Shown here one piece after another: positions 10,880-21,184 of a stretch of DNA of 64,000 bases; position 1 is the stretch's first letter; each line of letters starts with the position of its first letter. The notes under the pieces were generated by a model, which worked only from the letters and a program-made list of their open reading frames with translations, did not search any database and was not told the origin of the DNA. The stretch spans positions 4,249,425 to 4,313,424 of the forward strand of contig NW_020312968.1 of NCBI RefSeq assembly GCF_003265705.1, in the 5' to 3' direction. The translations under genes and the position numbers were made by a program. The stretch comes from Callorhinus ursinus (taxonomy: Eukaryota; Chordata; Mammalia; Carnivora; Otariidae).

Positions 10880-11144
10880 TTGATCCAGTGTGTCATTTAA
10901 AGTCTTTATTTCCTTGTTGATCTTTGCTTAGATGATCTGTCCATTTCAGTGAGGGGGGGGTGTTAAAGTCCCCCACTATTATTGTATTGTTGATGTGTTT
11001 CTTTGCTTTTGTTATTAATTGCCTTATATAATTGGCTGCTCCCATGTTAGGGGCATAAATATTTACAATTTTTAGATCTTCTTGTTGGATAGAGCCTTTA
11101 AGTAGGATATAGTGTCCTTCCTCACCTCTTATTACAGTCTTGGT

Positions 11145-11390
11145 TTAAAATTTGTGTGATATAAGGATTGCCACCCCAGCTTTCTTTTGGTGTCCATTAG
11201 CATGGTAAATGGTTTTCCACCCCCTCACTTTCAATCTGAGGGTGTTTTGGGGGCTAAAATGAGTCTCTGGCAGACAGCATATCGATGGGTCTCGTTTTTT
11301 AATCCAATCTGATAGCCTGTGTTTCTTGATTGGGGCATTTAGCCCATTTACGTTCAGGGTAACTATTGAAAGATATGAATTTAGTGCCAT
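11145..11390 (-). pseudogene. L1 endonuclease N-terminal block (ORF2 start)
   Basis: The block begins at the natural ORF2 start region. It shows 'LNVNGLNAPIKKHRLSDWI' (residues 12-30, with the conserved Asn) and 'CCLPETHF' with the catalytic Glu at residue 42, as in other L1 endonucleases. It runs to 'KAGVAILISHKF' and then meets a stop. Length to the break is 81 codons out of roughly 240 for the domain. Confidence 0.9.
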
Positions 11391-11454
11391 TGTATTGCCT
11401 GTAAGGTGACTGTGACTGTATATTGGCTGTGTTCCTTTCTGGTCTATGTTACTT

Positions 11455-12355
11455 TTATGCTCTCTCTTTGCTTAGAGGACCCCTTTCAATATTTCTTTTA
11501 GGGCTGGTTTCATGTTTGCAAATTCCTTTAGTTTTTGTTTGTCCTGGAAGCTTTTTATCTCCTATTTTCAACGACAGCCTATCTGGATATAGTGTTCTTG
11601 GCTGCATTTTTTTCTCATTTAGTACTCTGAATATATCATGCCAGTCCTTTCTGGCCTGCCAGGTCTCTGTGGATAGGTCTGTTGCCAATCTAATGTTTCT
11701 GCCGTTGTAGGTTACATATTTCTCCTGAGCTGCTTTCAGGATTTTCTCTTTGTCTCTGAGCCTCGTAAGTTTTACTATTAGATGTTGGGGTGTTGACCTA
11801 TTTTTTATTGATTTTGAGAGGGGTTCTCTGTGCCTCCTGGATTTTGATGCCTGTTTCCTTCCCCAAATTAGGGAAGTTCTCTGCGATAATTTGCTCCAAT
11901 ATACCTTCTGCCCCCCTCTCTCTTTCTTCTTCTTCTGAGATCCCAATTATTCTAATGGTGTTTCATCTTATGGTATCGCTCTCGATTTCTGCCCTTGTAA
12001 TCCAGTAGTTGTTTATCTCTCTTTTCCTCAGCTTCTTTAGTTCCATCATTTGGTCTTCTATATCACTGATTCTCTCTTCTGCCTTATTTATCCTAGCAGT
12101 GAGCAACCCCATTTTTGATTGCACCTCATTAATAGCCTTTTTGATTTTGACTTGGTTAGATTTTAGTTCTTTTATTTCTCCAGAAAGGGTTTCTCTAATA
12201 ACTTCCATGCTTTTTTCAAGCCCAGCTAATATCTTTAAAATCATCTTTCTGAACTCTAGTTCCAACATCATACTAATGTCCATATTGAGTAGGTCCCTGG
12301 CTGACGGTACTACCTCTTGTTCTTTTTGTTGAGGTGATTTTTTCCATCTTGTCAT
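11455..12355 (-). pseudogene. L1 ORF1 pseudogene (RNA-binding chaperone)
   Basis: ORF1p is the trimeric coiled-coil protein that coats L1 RNA. The first block (11963-12355, 130 codons) starts with a normal ORF1 beginning (MTRWKKSPQQKEQE) and holds the heptad-rich coiled coil ('EIKELKSNQVKIKKAINEVQ', 'INKAEERISDIEDQ'). It then hits a stop. The rest lies in another frame (11455-11946) with 'ERGGQK', 'ADLSTETWQARKDWHDIF' and 'MQPRTLYPDRLS', the RRM-like and C-terminal parts. At least one frameshift and a stop separate the halves. Total span is near the usual 330-340 codons. Confidence 0.9.
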
Positions 12356-12611
12356 TTTGTCCAGAGGAGAATAGATAAATGAGAGAACAAAATGCTAACA
12401 GGGTAACAATGTCCCCAGAAATTATACTCTAAACAAATCAGAAAAGACCTCCCAGACAGTGGTCGCTTTTCTGTTCAGAGAGTTGTTGCTACTCTCTTCT
12501 TCGATCTCCTGTTGAGTTCGTAGGTGTTCAGAATGGTGTGATCCCTATTCAGCTGAATTCCTGAGACCAGACGAAATCCAGGTCTCCTACTCCTCCGCCA
12601 TCTTGCTCCCT
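12356..12611 (-). promoter_or_regulatory. L1 5' UTR with YY1-like site at the 5' end
   Basis: On the minus strand the element starts 'gagggagcaagatggcgg'. The word caagatggcgg (12595-12605) matches the YY1-type motif found at the start of L1 5' UTRs, where YY1 helps set the transcription start. About 255 bp separate this from ORF1, which is shorter than the several hundred bp I would expect for a carnivore L1 5' UTR, so internal loss is likely. Whether it still drives transcription cannot be told from sequence. Confidence 0.65.
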
Positions 12612-12617
12612 CAATTC

Positions 12618-13689
12618 ATTTCTTTAAATCACTGAACACCTCTTGGGAGGTAATAGAACCTGACAAATTGATGGACTCTAATAAAGCCCAGCTCTAGGAA
12701 TAAAACTGATTTAATTATCAGTCAAGTGTGTATGGTTAAGATGAGGTATGTTCAAACTATGCTATAGGATTTCAGGAGCATGTCAGAAGTCATTTTCTCA
12801 GAGAAACAGTGTTACCAATTTGGGTTTAATACCTAGTGTGATTGTAATATTCTTGTTTATAACTCTGTATCTACTTTCTATGCTATGGGGCCATGTCCTC
12901 TTTATCTTTCTCCTGTCCTCCCAAGGTCCCAGTACATCACTTATTAACAGCAGCTTTACTCACTTTTTTACTCAAACTTTACTCAATTAAAGTTGGTGAA
13001 ATGAGACAGTCTATCAATCAATCAATCACATTTAATGGGAACATCTCTGTGACAGTGCGTACACCTGAGCCTTCCTTTCCTTCCAGCCAAAGGTGAGCTC
13101 CTCAGTGGTTCTGGGATGATCTGTTTAGCAAGCACACCGATCAAGGGGGCATTCGCATGTGACTCATGCTTACGGGTTAGCATAGACCCATTAGCCCATC
13201 AGTTAACGGTGTTATGATTTCTTCCTGCCATTCATTTATAGTAGCTTAAGTTTCCCCTTTTATTTTTTTTTACTTTTAGTGCACAGATGCAGATTCCCAT
13301 TTGAGATGTTTTAGTATCTAATTATTTATAAACTTCTGATGTGCGGACCCTGGAGCCAAGGCTGCTATAGATAGATGAGCATCACACAACCCTAGGCAAT
13401 GCCACTGCAAAATTTTCCACCTGACATTGATGTGAAACAAGCAGGTTTTTAAAATGTTAGTCACTATTTCATGTTTTATCTAATCAATTTTTGGGACTGG
13501 TTTATATTTGGGACACACAGTAGCATTCCATAATTAAAAATAGGATTCACTTGATTCCTCTGGAATGAATTAGCCTGTTTGTCAAATTACTTTTTTATTT
13601 CTGACAATTAACATAAATTTCTTAGATTTTTCTTTTGGATTATATGTGTGTACTTTTGATAGTAAATGTGTATTTACCAAATGTGTATT
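12618..13689. other. No gene seen; unique DNA
   Basis: About 1.1 kb without a supported exon or nameable repeat. It contains a short (ATCA)n run near 13012-13026 and a T-rich run near 13260. Open frames at 12748-12990 and 12893-13096 overlap in different frames and show no domain. Confidence 0.6.
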
Positions 13690-13704
13690 AAAATAACTTT
13701 TCTG

Positions 13705-14314
13705 CTACCCTGCAATCCAGTAATCACACTAGTGGATATTTACCCCAAAATACATAAACACTAATTCAAAGGGATACATGCACCCCTATGTTTATTGCAG
13801 CATTATTTACAATAGCCAAATTATGGAAGCAGCCCAGGTCCATTGATAGATAGATAGATGGATAAAGAAGATGTGAGATAGATATAGATATAGATGATAT
13901 AGATATAGATGCAGATCTGATGGAATATTATTCAGCCATTAAAGGGAATGAAATCTTGCCATGTGCAATGACATGGATGGATCTAGAGAGCATAATGCTA
14001 AGTGAAATAGTCAGGGAAAGACAAATACTGTATGATTTCACTCATATGTGGAATTTAAGAAACAAACAAGCAAAAGAGAAAAAGAGAGTGAGAGAGACAA
14101 ACCAAGAAACAGACTCTTAACTATAGAGAACAAACAGATGGTTACCAGAGAGGTGATCGGCAGGGGTGTGGGAGAAATAGGTGATGGGGATTAAAAAGTA
14201 TACTTATCTTGATGAGCACTGAGTAATGCATAGAATTGTTGAATCACTATATTGTACACCTGAAACTAACACTGTATGTTAACTATACTGGAAATAAAAT
14301 TAAAAACTTAATAA
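13705..14314 (+). mobile_element. 5'-truncated L1 with perfect 15-bp target-site duplication
   Basis: It starts inside the ORF2 C-terminus ('ctaccctgcaatccagtaatcac', 'atttaccccaaaatacataaac', 'tggaatattattcagccatt') and runs through the 3' UTR to 'gtacacctgaaactaacactg' and an A-rich tail. The flanks aaaataacttttctg at 13690-13704 and 14315-14329 are identical. A GATA/GATATA expansion has grown at 13846-13915, where other L1s have a 'tatatata' stretch. The short open frame at 13920-14120 is leftover ORF2. Confidence 0.93.
13846..13915 (+). repeat. GATA/GATATA simple repeat inside the L1
   Basis: Irregular 'gatagatagatagatgg' followed by 'gatatagatatagatgatata...' arrays. It sits at the ORF2 position normally occupied by a short TATA run, so it probably grew in place after insertion. 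Confidence 0.85.
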
Positions 14315-14479
14315 AAAATAACTTTTCTGGTTTTTTTATATTACATTCATATATTTTATAATGAATAAATTATTGAAAAATTGAAAAAAGGTCAAATAGT
14401 ACAGAAAGTAAAAATTTTCTGAAATGCTACCATTTAAATTCCCAATCCCAGACACACTGCCCAATCTCCTACTAATGCA

Positions 14480-14870
14480 ACCAACAATCTGTATGTATTT
14501 TCCATACATTTCTCCCTGCTCATAAAATCATTAAATAACATGATGGTAATGAGAAGTGGCATTTTTGCTGCTGTTTCATGAAAATGGGGTCATATCATAT
14601 ATACTTCTCTCCCCTTATCTTTCACATTTGATGATACATCCCGAAAATCCCTTCAAATTGGCTACTAAAAATCTCATTCCTTTCAGTGGCTATATAATTA
14701 TTCCTTGGTATGGATCAGCAAATTTTATTTCTTCTTCTACTGATGGATTTCATTTTTTTCCAGTTTTCTTGAGCACTGCAAACAATGCAACACTAAATAA
14801 TATGCACATGTAACCTTACATATATTGGTGTTTTTATTCCCAAGATTGGTATGTGTTTTCAATTTCAGTA
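14480..14870 (-). mobile_element. Old L1M-like fragment (low confidence)
   Basis: On plus it reads '...ttccttggtatggatcag', 'ttctactgatggatttcat', 'ttttccagttttcttgagcac' and 'gcaaacaatgcaac', which parallels the antisense of an old L1M 3' region ('ccctattgatggacatttgggttgtttccagttttt...aaacaatgctgc'). It is strongly diverged and its edges are approximate. Confidence 0.4.
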
Positions 14871-15012
14871 GATATTGTTATGAATCTAATTCTCAAGCAT
14901 ATGAGGATCTATATCTAGGGCTCAGTCTTAATGATTTATTTTTCCATAGCTATGCCATTACCACAAGGTTTTAATTCCATGAATTTATAGTATGTTTGTA
15001 TATTTAATTTTT

Positions 15013-15207
15013 TTAATATTTTATTTATTTATTTATTTGAGAGAGAGAATGAGATAGAGAGAGCATGAGAGGGAGGAGGGTCAGAGGGAGAAGCAGACTC
15101 CCTCCCTGCTTAGCAGGGAGCCCGATGCGGGACTCGATCCCGGGACTCCAGGATCATGACCTGAGCTGAAGGCAGTCGCTTAACCAACTGAGCCACCCAG
15201 GCACCCC
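15013..15207 (-). mobile_element. CAN-SINE with 16-bp target-site duplication
   Basis: A full minus-strand carnivore SINE: (ATTT)n-type tail at its 3' end, GA-rich tract (pyrimidine tract on the SINE strand), tRNA-Lys-like head ending 'gccacccaggcacccc' on plus. The flanks tgtatatttaattttt at 14997-15012 and 15208-15223 are identical. Confidence 0.95.
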
Positions 15208-15223
15208 TGTATATTTAATTTTT

Positions 15224-15700
15224 AATCAAATATTCAGAAATTTAATGAGGCAAGTATTACCTGACCATTCTTTTTCATACTTTTCTTGGCTAGTCTAACA
15301 TTTTTAATCTCCCAAATAATATTTAACATGCTGTTATCTAACTTCAACAACTACAAATCCACAGGTATCCTAATTAAATTTCACCTAACCCATTTATTTT
15401 ACAAAAATATTTAAGAGTTAATAAGCCATCTCATGCAAGAACATAGAATTTTTTCCAAGTGACCAGATCTTGTCTATGTCCTTCAGTAAGATTTTATAGC
15501 TTTCCTCATTTAGACCTCATACTTTTCTTGCTAAGTTTTTATCTAAGTATTATTTGGTTCTCAACATATTTCCTATATTTAGAAATAGCATCTGTTTTCT
15601 ATAAAGCTAGGTCATCATCATTATAAACTTCCAAGAATTTTCAATTTCCTGCATAAGTAAAATTTCCCCCAAAAGCTGGGTTGCCAACTATTATGGTTAT
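15224..15700. other. No gene seen
   Basis: AT-rich unique-looking DNA without supported exon or nameable repeat. Confidence 0.55.
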
Positions 15701-15703
15701 CAA

Positions 15704-16215
15704 TTACTGTGGTACAAATTATCTCAAAAAATAGTAGCTGATGAATCACAGACCTGTATCCCTGAAACAAATAATACATTATATGTTAATTAAAAATATA
15801 TAGTAGCTTTAAACAAGTACCATTCTATCTTATCTCATGATTTTGTGGGTCAGAAACTCTGGAGGGGCTCAGTTGGCCAATTCTCCTGTTCTAGTGGTGT
15901 CCACTAGCATCCTGCTGTGACTCACCTGAAAACTGGGCTGATTTGAAGGGTCTCTGAAGGTTTCACTCACAAACTTCTTATTTTGACAAGGATGACCATC
16001 AGGTGGGTCTCAGCTGGGCTTTCACCCTTTCTCTCTATTTGCAGAGCCTCTCCACATGGCCTATCTGGAAGGATAGTTGAACTTCTTATATGATCGTCTG
16101 GGTCTGCAAGAGACAAGGATGGAAGATTCCAGTCCTCTGAGAGTAGGCTTCAAACTAGCATCAGTTCACATCTGTGACATTCTACTGGCCAAAGAGCTGT
16201 GGGCCAATACAGGTT
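15704..16215 (+). repeat. Ancient dispersed repeat, family not resolved
   Basis: Phrases such as 'tgtggtacaaattatctca', 'agtagcttt(a)aaca', 'ctcatgattttgtgggtcagaaactc', 'gggctcagttggccaattctcctg', 'agcctctccacatggcc' and 'ctggccaaagagctgtggg' are typical of old mammalian LTR- or DNA-transposon-derived repeats that I recognise in general but cannot name with certainty. It is interrupted by the tiny L1 at 15740-15799. Confidence 0.45.
15740..15799 (+). mobile_element. 60-bp L1 3'-end insertion with target-site duplication
   Basis: Only the last part of a L1 3' UTR is present ('gatgaatcacagacctgtat', 'aaataatacattatatg', A-rich end). The 9-bp word atagtagct sits at both ends (15731-15739 and 15800-15808). 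Removing the insert restores continuity of the surrounding repeat. This is one of the shortest complete L1 insertions one would expect to see. Confidence 0.8.
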
Positions 16216-17261
16216 CAAGGAAAAGGTAAACAAACCCTACTTCTCAGTGAAAAAGATGTCAAAGAAGTTCTGACTATCTTTAATCCACCACACCAACCCT
16301 TTATTTATCCAAATAAACAAAAAGCAAAAGCAGAAACTTACCTCTCATTTATTATCATTATCATTTCCTACAGAAAATATATTTTAACATGTATACATAA
16401 AAGAAAAAAAAGTAGTAGGCTCAGAGAAAAAAATCCGTATCTTAAATTGGAGACACGAGATATAGGGAAAACAGACTGTTGTCCTTACTATTTACATTTT
16501 TCACAGTTTGGTGAAATCTGTCCAGTGTGGGGAATGACTAAGAGTTCTAGAATCATCAGTCCTGCTTCAAGAGTATTCTGGTGAGGTGAGGAAGAGATGC
16601 TTAGATTTCAGGTTCCAAATCTCCTAGTCCCAAATTTCTTCTGCAATCTCAAACCTGATGAACATTTTTCTAACCTATACATAAATAAAACCAAAATAAG
16701 GTAGCCAATTCAGTCTCCTTCCCAGGTAAGTACCTTTGTGGTTTTTGTGATAATCTGATTCTGACCTGACTGCCAATACCAAGTGCTAGCTCAATGTAAA
16801 ATAAGAATTCAGCACAGGACAAAACCCTATTTCTAGATCCATCTTAATAGTGTGTCTAGAGGAAGACATTTGTAGAGTCTACCACTGCTGACTCCCATTT
16901 TTACCTACTGAACACAGCTACAGAGCCTGGAGCAAGGATGTTGATTCCTGATACAACAAACACAAATTATACAGAAATAAAACTCAAATAATCACTGGAG
17001 TGTCCCTAGGGTAAGTAAGATCATGGTGGCTGTGACTACATGAACATTTGCCAAAAATCATTAAAAAATGGATTCACTGCCCTATCACTAACCCATAGTA
17101 CAGGGAAATAAATATATCTAAAAACAATTCTATGGTTTTAGAAAGGAACATTTGGATAACAGTCTCAGCAGCTCTGTTGGCCACAAGTAGAATAAAACCC
17201 ATTTTAAATAAGCTTATATAGTAAAAAGATTTTTTGGCTGATCTAATTGATAATTTGAGAA
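16216..17261. other. No gene seen
   Basis: Unique-looking sequence. The 136-codon open frame at 16174-16584 begins inside the repeat remnant at 15704-16215, has a run of isoleucines and no domain I know. It has no good start or splice context, so I treat it as chance. Confidence 0.55.
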
Positions 17262-18200
17262 ATAGTTTGGTGTATTAGGGCACTTTGGGCTACAAGTAAT
17301 GAAAATCCCAACCCAACTGACCCAACACCACCACCAAAAAAGCCATTGTCACTTTACATAACCAGAATATCAAGATAGGGTATCTCTAGGGAAGGTTAAT
17401 TCAGTAGGTCCATTCCATCATCAAAAATAGTAGTTCTTACGGTTTGGCTCCCTCCCTGTTTTCATCTTATTTTATTTTTCCTTCCCTTCCTCTATGTTTA
17501 TCTGTTTTGTTTCTTAAATTCCACATATGAGTGAAATCATATAGTATTTGTCTTTCATTGAATGACTTATTTCACTTAGCTTAATACCCTGTAGTTCCAC
17601 CCACATTGCAAATGGCAAGATTTCATTCTTTTTGATGGCTGAGTAATATTGCATTGTATATGGGTGATGGGCATTAAGGAGGGCATTTGACGTAATGAGC
17701 ACTGGGTGTTACATGATTTAAATTCTACCTCTGAAACTAGTAATACAGTATATGTTAACTAAATTGAATGTAAATAAAAAATTTAAAAAATAAAAAATAA
17801 ACATATTTCTCTAAAAAGAAAAATTGTTCTCTTTGTCTTTCCATCAAGTATGTCATCCTCATCATCAGCATTCTTCTCTGCTAACTCCTTTTGCAGTCCC
17901 CAAATAGCAACCACAATATCCAGCAGTTACATGGAGATATTGCAAGATAGTTGATGAAGGGGATTTGTGACCACCCTGTGTCTCTGGAAGAATGAAGAAA
18001 TCTTTACCAGAACTCCCCAGCAAACAACCCCTCCTCTTCCATGGAAACACTGGGTTACATGCCCATCATACATCAGTAATTTGGCAAGGGAAAGAGGGTA
18101 CCAAGATAGGCACTGAATATTTGGGGTTTGTTCCTGACCTGCAGTTTGGTTTATCTTCCTAGAGGAGTGGATGCCCATTTAAACTGGAATTAGTTTAACA
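17262..18200 (+). repeat. Ancient dispersed repeat (shared type with 25205-25770 and 61960-62290), split by an L1
   Basis: The left part (17262-17437: 'acaagtaatgaaaatcccaa', 'gggaaggttaattcag') and the right part (17801-18200: 'tgtctttccatcaag', 'ttctctgctaactcc', 'cactgggttacatgcccatc') are collinear halves of one old mammal-wide repeat, with the twin-primed L1 between them. I remember the pattern (a 'cacatgcccat...ccaatcactggcaag' block) but not a reliable family name. It is non-coding. Confidence 0.5.
17438..17800 (+). mobile_element. Twin-primed (5'-inverted) truncated L1
   Basis: Two pieces of one L1 lie in opposite directions. 17438-17660 is ORF2 C-terminus plus early 3' UTR read on minus ('tatacaatgcaatattactc' to 'caaaccgtaag'). 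17661-17800 is the end of the 3' UTR on plus ('gggtgatgggcattaagg', 'gagcactgggtgttac', 'aatacagtatatgttaac', A-rich tail). In L1 order the second piece follows the first, so this is a 5' inversion as made by twin priming during target-primed reverse transcription. Confidence 0.85.
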
Positions 18201-18717
18201 AGAGAGAAGGGATAAGGTGGTGTTTAAGGGGCCATCAAAGACAGTTTCTTTCTTTCTTCTCTGCTTTTCAAGGTGTAGGCTTATTTTCTATAAAGTTTTC
18301 CTTGCATTCTCAAGATAGTGACATACCTCTTAGGGCTATAAGCTTCTTCACTCATGTCCAATGATAAGAAAGAATATTTCTCCCTATAGCTCTTTTGAAA
18401 GCATTCATTTATTCAACAAATATGTATTAAATACCTACTACATCCCGGATACCGTTCTAGTGTCTGAAAAAACAGCAGAGAACAAAGAAAAGAAGTCCCT
18501 TCCTTCAAGGAGCTTACATTCTTATAAGGAAAAACAGAAAATTAAAAATAAACATAGCAAGTAGTGGTAGTTGCTATGGAGAAGAATAAGGCAGGGAAAG
18601 AAGGAAGAAAGTAAAGTTTGGGTAAAAGTTCAGCTTGCTGTTTCAAAGAGGAGAGTCAAGGAAGGCCTTTCTGATGTGATATTTGACAACAGAACTGAAA
18701 GAAGACTACCAAATGAT

Positions 18718-18835
18718 TGACAGATAGATGAAGAGAGAGAGAGAGAGAACGGGAGGGAGGAAGATGAATGGATGAAGAGAGAGAAAGTGGGAGGGATAGA
18801 TGATAAATCGATAAAAAGATCAATCAATTGATCTG
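18718..18835 (+). repeat. GA-rich and GATG/GATA imperfect simple repeat inside the L2
   Basis: 'gacagatagatgaagagagagagagagag' followed by GGGA/GATG variants. Simple-sequence growth within the L2 3' UTR. Confidence 0.8.
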
Positions 18836-19389
18836 GAACAGCAAGCGGAAAGGATCTGAGGCCCGAGCATTCTTGCTGTGTTCAAGGAACAGCAAAGAGG
18901 GCATATAACACATGAAGAGTGTTCAAGAGGAAGAAGGATAGGAAATGAGGTCAGAAAATTGATGAGGAGTAGGGGGAAGATCATATTGGTCCTTAAAGTC
19001 CATTTTCAAATTTTGGCTCTATGAGTGAAACAAGAAGCCTTTTGAAGGTTTTAAGTAGAAGGATGAAATGTCTGACTACTGTAGTAAAAGGGTCATTCTA
19101 ATTTCCAAGTGGGGAATAGACCACAGGAAGTGGAGTGGAAGCAGGTAAGAGACTTTATATATGAGAAATAGTGGTGGTTTGGACCAGCACAGTCAAGTAG
19201 GGATGATGAGAAGCAGTCAGATTCTGCATATATATTGGTAGTAGGGTTGGCAGCATTTGATAACAGATTGAATGCTGGGTGTAAAAGAAAAAAGAATAGA
19301 TGAGAATGACACCAAGGTTTTTGGCCTAAACACCTGAAAGAATGGAGTTTCTGTCTTCAGAGATGAGGGTAAGTACATAATGAGCAGGT

Positions 19390-19812
19390 TTACAGTAAAT
19401 AAGCTCGTGGATATGCAATCCAGTAGTTGGCTTTATAAATGTTTGAGATGTTTATAGATATCCAAGTGAGGATGTCAGGTGTAGAGCTCAAGAAAGATAT
19501 CTGGGGTTGAAACAAATTTGAGAATCCTCGACAAATAGATAACCATTTAAAGCCATGAAAGTGGATGAGATCACCCAGCAGAATGGTGTGCATGGGAGAG
19601 AGAAGTCTAGGAACTAAACTCAGGGACACTCTAATAGAGGTCAGGTGCATGAGAAGAATTAAGCAAAGGAGCTGAAAAAGAATATCCAGCGCGGGAGGAG
19701 GAGAACCCAAAATGAGTGGTTTCCTAAAAGAAAAAATGAAGTTCTTTAAGGAATAAGAAGGGATAAATTGGGTCAAACAGGATAATTGGGAATTGACCCT
19801 TGAGTGTGGCAA
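19390..19812 (-). pseudogene. L2 reverse transcriptase remnant, 140 codons open
   Basis: The open block contains 'LGDLIHFHGFKWLS' followed by a stretch in the place of the L2 palm, then 'ILTWISINISNIYK'. This matches the layout of the L2 RT around its catalytic YADD, which reads differently here, so the catalytic motif is lost. The frame survives probably by chance. It is not an independent gene. Confidence 0.6.
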
Positions 19813-19957
19813 TGTGAAGTGGTTGAGAGAAAAGGCTAACTAGCCCAGAGAGGAGATAAGCGAACAGAAACAACCCTTTTAGGAGTTTTGGTGGAATGTA
19901 AAGCAGAGAAATGGGGAAGTCCCTGGAATGAAATGTGGGTGACGCAAGTTTTTTTCT

Positions 19958-20158
19958 TTTTTTTTCAAAGATTTTTTATTTTATTATTTATTTGAGAGAG
20001 AGAATGAGAGATAGAGAGCACGAGAGGGAAGAGGGTCAGAGGGAGAAGCAGACTCGCTGCTGAGCAGGGAGCCCGATGCGGGACTCGATCCCGGGACTCC
20101 AGGATCATGACCTGAGCCGAAGGCAGTCGCTTAACCAACTGAGCCACCCAGGCGCCCC
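19958..20158 (-). mobile_element. CAN-SINE inserted in the L2
   Basis: Complete minus-strand carnivore SINE: T-rich end (its poly(A)), GA-rich tract, tRNA-Lys-like head complementary to 'gccacccaggcgcccc'. Flanks gcaagtttttttct (19944-19957) and gcaagtttgtttct (20159-20172) are a 14-bp duplication with one difference. Removing it rejoins the L2. Confidence 0.93.
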
Positions 20159-21184
20159 GCAAGTTTGTTTCTAAGGTAGAAGATATTAACATCATGTTTC
20201 TATGCTGGTGTGAATGATTCTGGAGAGGGGAAATTTGACGACAAAAAGAGACAGAGGAGAATTACTGGAATGATATCCTCAAGTGGTGGTGGGGGGGTTG
20301 AGGAGGGAAGAACTATGGTCCAGTGCAGGAGCTGGTTTTCCAGACGGTTTCTCCACAGCGACGAGAAGGACAGCAGTCCACATGGACACAGGAGGCAAGG
20401 TGGGGGAAGATGTGATAGAAGAGAAGAGAGAAATAAGGACAAGAAGATTCTGGCAATTTCAATAAAGAGGAAGTATGAAATAATTATCAGGGAGAGTGGA
20501 AGAGTTAATAGTCAGGGAAACACAGTGGAATTACCAAAGATGTGAGGGGTTACGGTCATGATTTAAAACTAAATCAGCAATTTGTGTTTTTCTTCAGCTA
20601 TGTTCAGCTGCTTTCGTGCAGTCCGGAAGTAGACAAAATTAGGCTTCATCCACTTAGGGGTTCTGCAAGGCAAATGCAAGGGAAGGGAAAAGGGGGAAAG
20701 TGGTATATAAGAATGTATGTGAGGAAGTAATTTTAATTCTGTGTCATGAAATTTAAATGGACATGGAGAAAAGTTATGATGTGTGCACAAGGGCAGTGGT
20801 AAGGAGCAATGGTGACCTAACATGTTCAACTTTAGGTCTGACTTTAATCAGTGAATTTTGGAAATGAGTTTATAGGATGGATTAAGCCGGAATGATAACA
20901 AGAGTTATCATAGAACAGAATGATTGAAAGAGATGATGGAAGGGCTATACTTACTGGTAATGACAAAGTCTGACATCAGACATGGAACTGGTATCTCACA
21001 TAGAGTCAAAGAGAAGGGATGAAGGAAGTGTGAGTCCAGGGAATTAGATGAATTATCCATGTAGTTCCTGGGTTTGCCAATAATTAAATAGGAATAAGTT
21101 GGAGAACGTGAGAGTGAACCAACTGTCAGTATGTTCATACCTTCAAGGAATGAGAGGGAACCACTTTAAGAATGAGTCTTTCCA

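Larger units (their letters stand above)
7591..11390 (-). pseudogene. L1 ORF2 pseudogene (endonuclease-reverse transcriptase)
   Basis: In an intact L1 this would be a protein of roughly 1,270 residues that nicks target DNA and copies L1 RNA at the nick. Domain order is preserved: endonuclease start at 11390, reverse transcriptase near 8700-10100, cysteine-rich C-terminus at 7591-8184 ending in the natural stop. The frame is broken at several points: after 11145, around the C8 run near 10955-10962 (eight G on plus), between 10640 and 10120, at about 9625, and around 8640. Each open block is recognisable and they follow each other without large gaps, so the damage is point indels and stops rather than deletion. 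Confidence 0.92.
7131..12611 (-). mobile_element. Near full-length carnivore L1, inactive
   Basis: About 5.5 kb in L1 order on the minus strand: 5' UTR (12356-12611), ORF1 remnant (11455-12355), short spacer, ORF2 remnant (7591-11390), 3' UTR (about 7141-7590) with a G-rich tract and an AAG-rich run, and a poly(A) (poly(T) 7131-7140 on plus). L1 is the autonomous retrotransposon of mammals. This copy cannot move: ORF1 and ORF2 both carry stops and frameshifts. The 5' end is retained, which is unusual because most L1 copies are 5'-truncated. The motif tcaattc borders the whole block on both sides (6971-6977 and 12611-12617), a candidate target-site duplication for the composite. Confidence 0.93.
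18388..21150 (-). mobile_element. Long L2 LINE remnant, antisense, interrupted by a SINE
   Basis: Read on minus, 18388-18900 is the L2 3' end: complement of 'attcaacaaatatgtattaaatacctac', 'aggagcttacattct', 'aaggcctttctgatgtgatatttga', 'gaacagcaagcggaaagg' and 'gttcaaggaacagcaaagag'. Upstream (rising coordinates) the RT C-terminal region follows: 'gaagccttttgaaggtttt', 'aaggtttttggcct', 'ttaaagccatgaaagtggatgagatc' and so on up to about 20700, and more weakly to 21150. L2 is an extinct CR1-clade LINE of mammals. At about 2.5 kb net this is long for such an old element. It is heavily mutated and non-functional. Confidence 0.8.

Noticed and set aside
16174..16584. 136-codon open frame as a new gene
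   Set aside because: It starts in an old repeat remnant, has no domain, and no splice or promoter support.
19390..19812. 140-codon open frame as a host gene
   Set aside because: Sequence context shows antisense L2; the frame is a decayed L2 RT.
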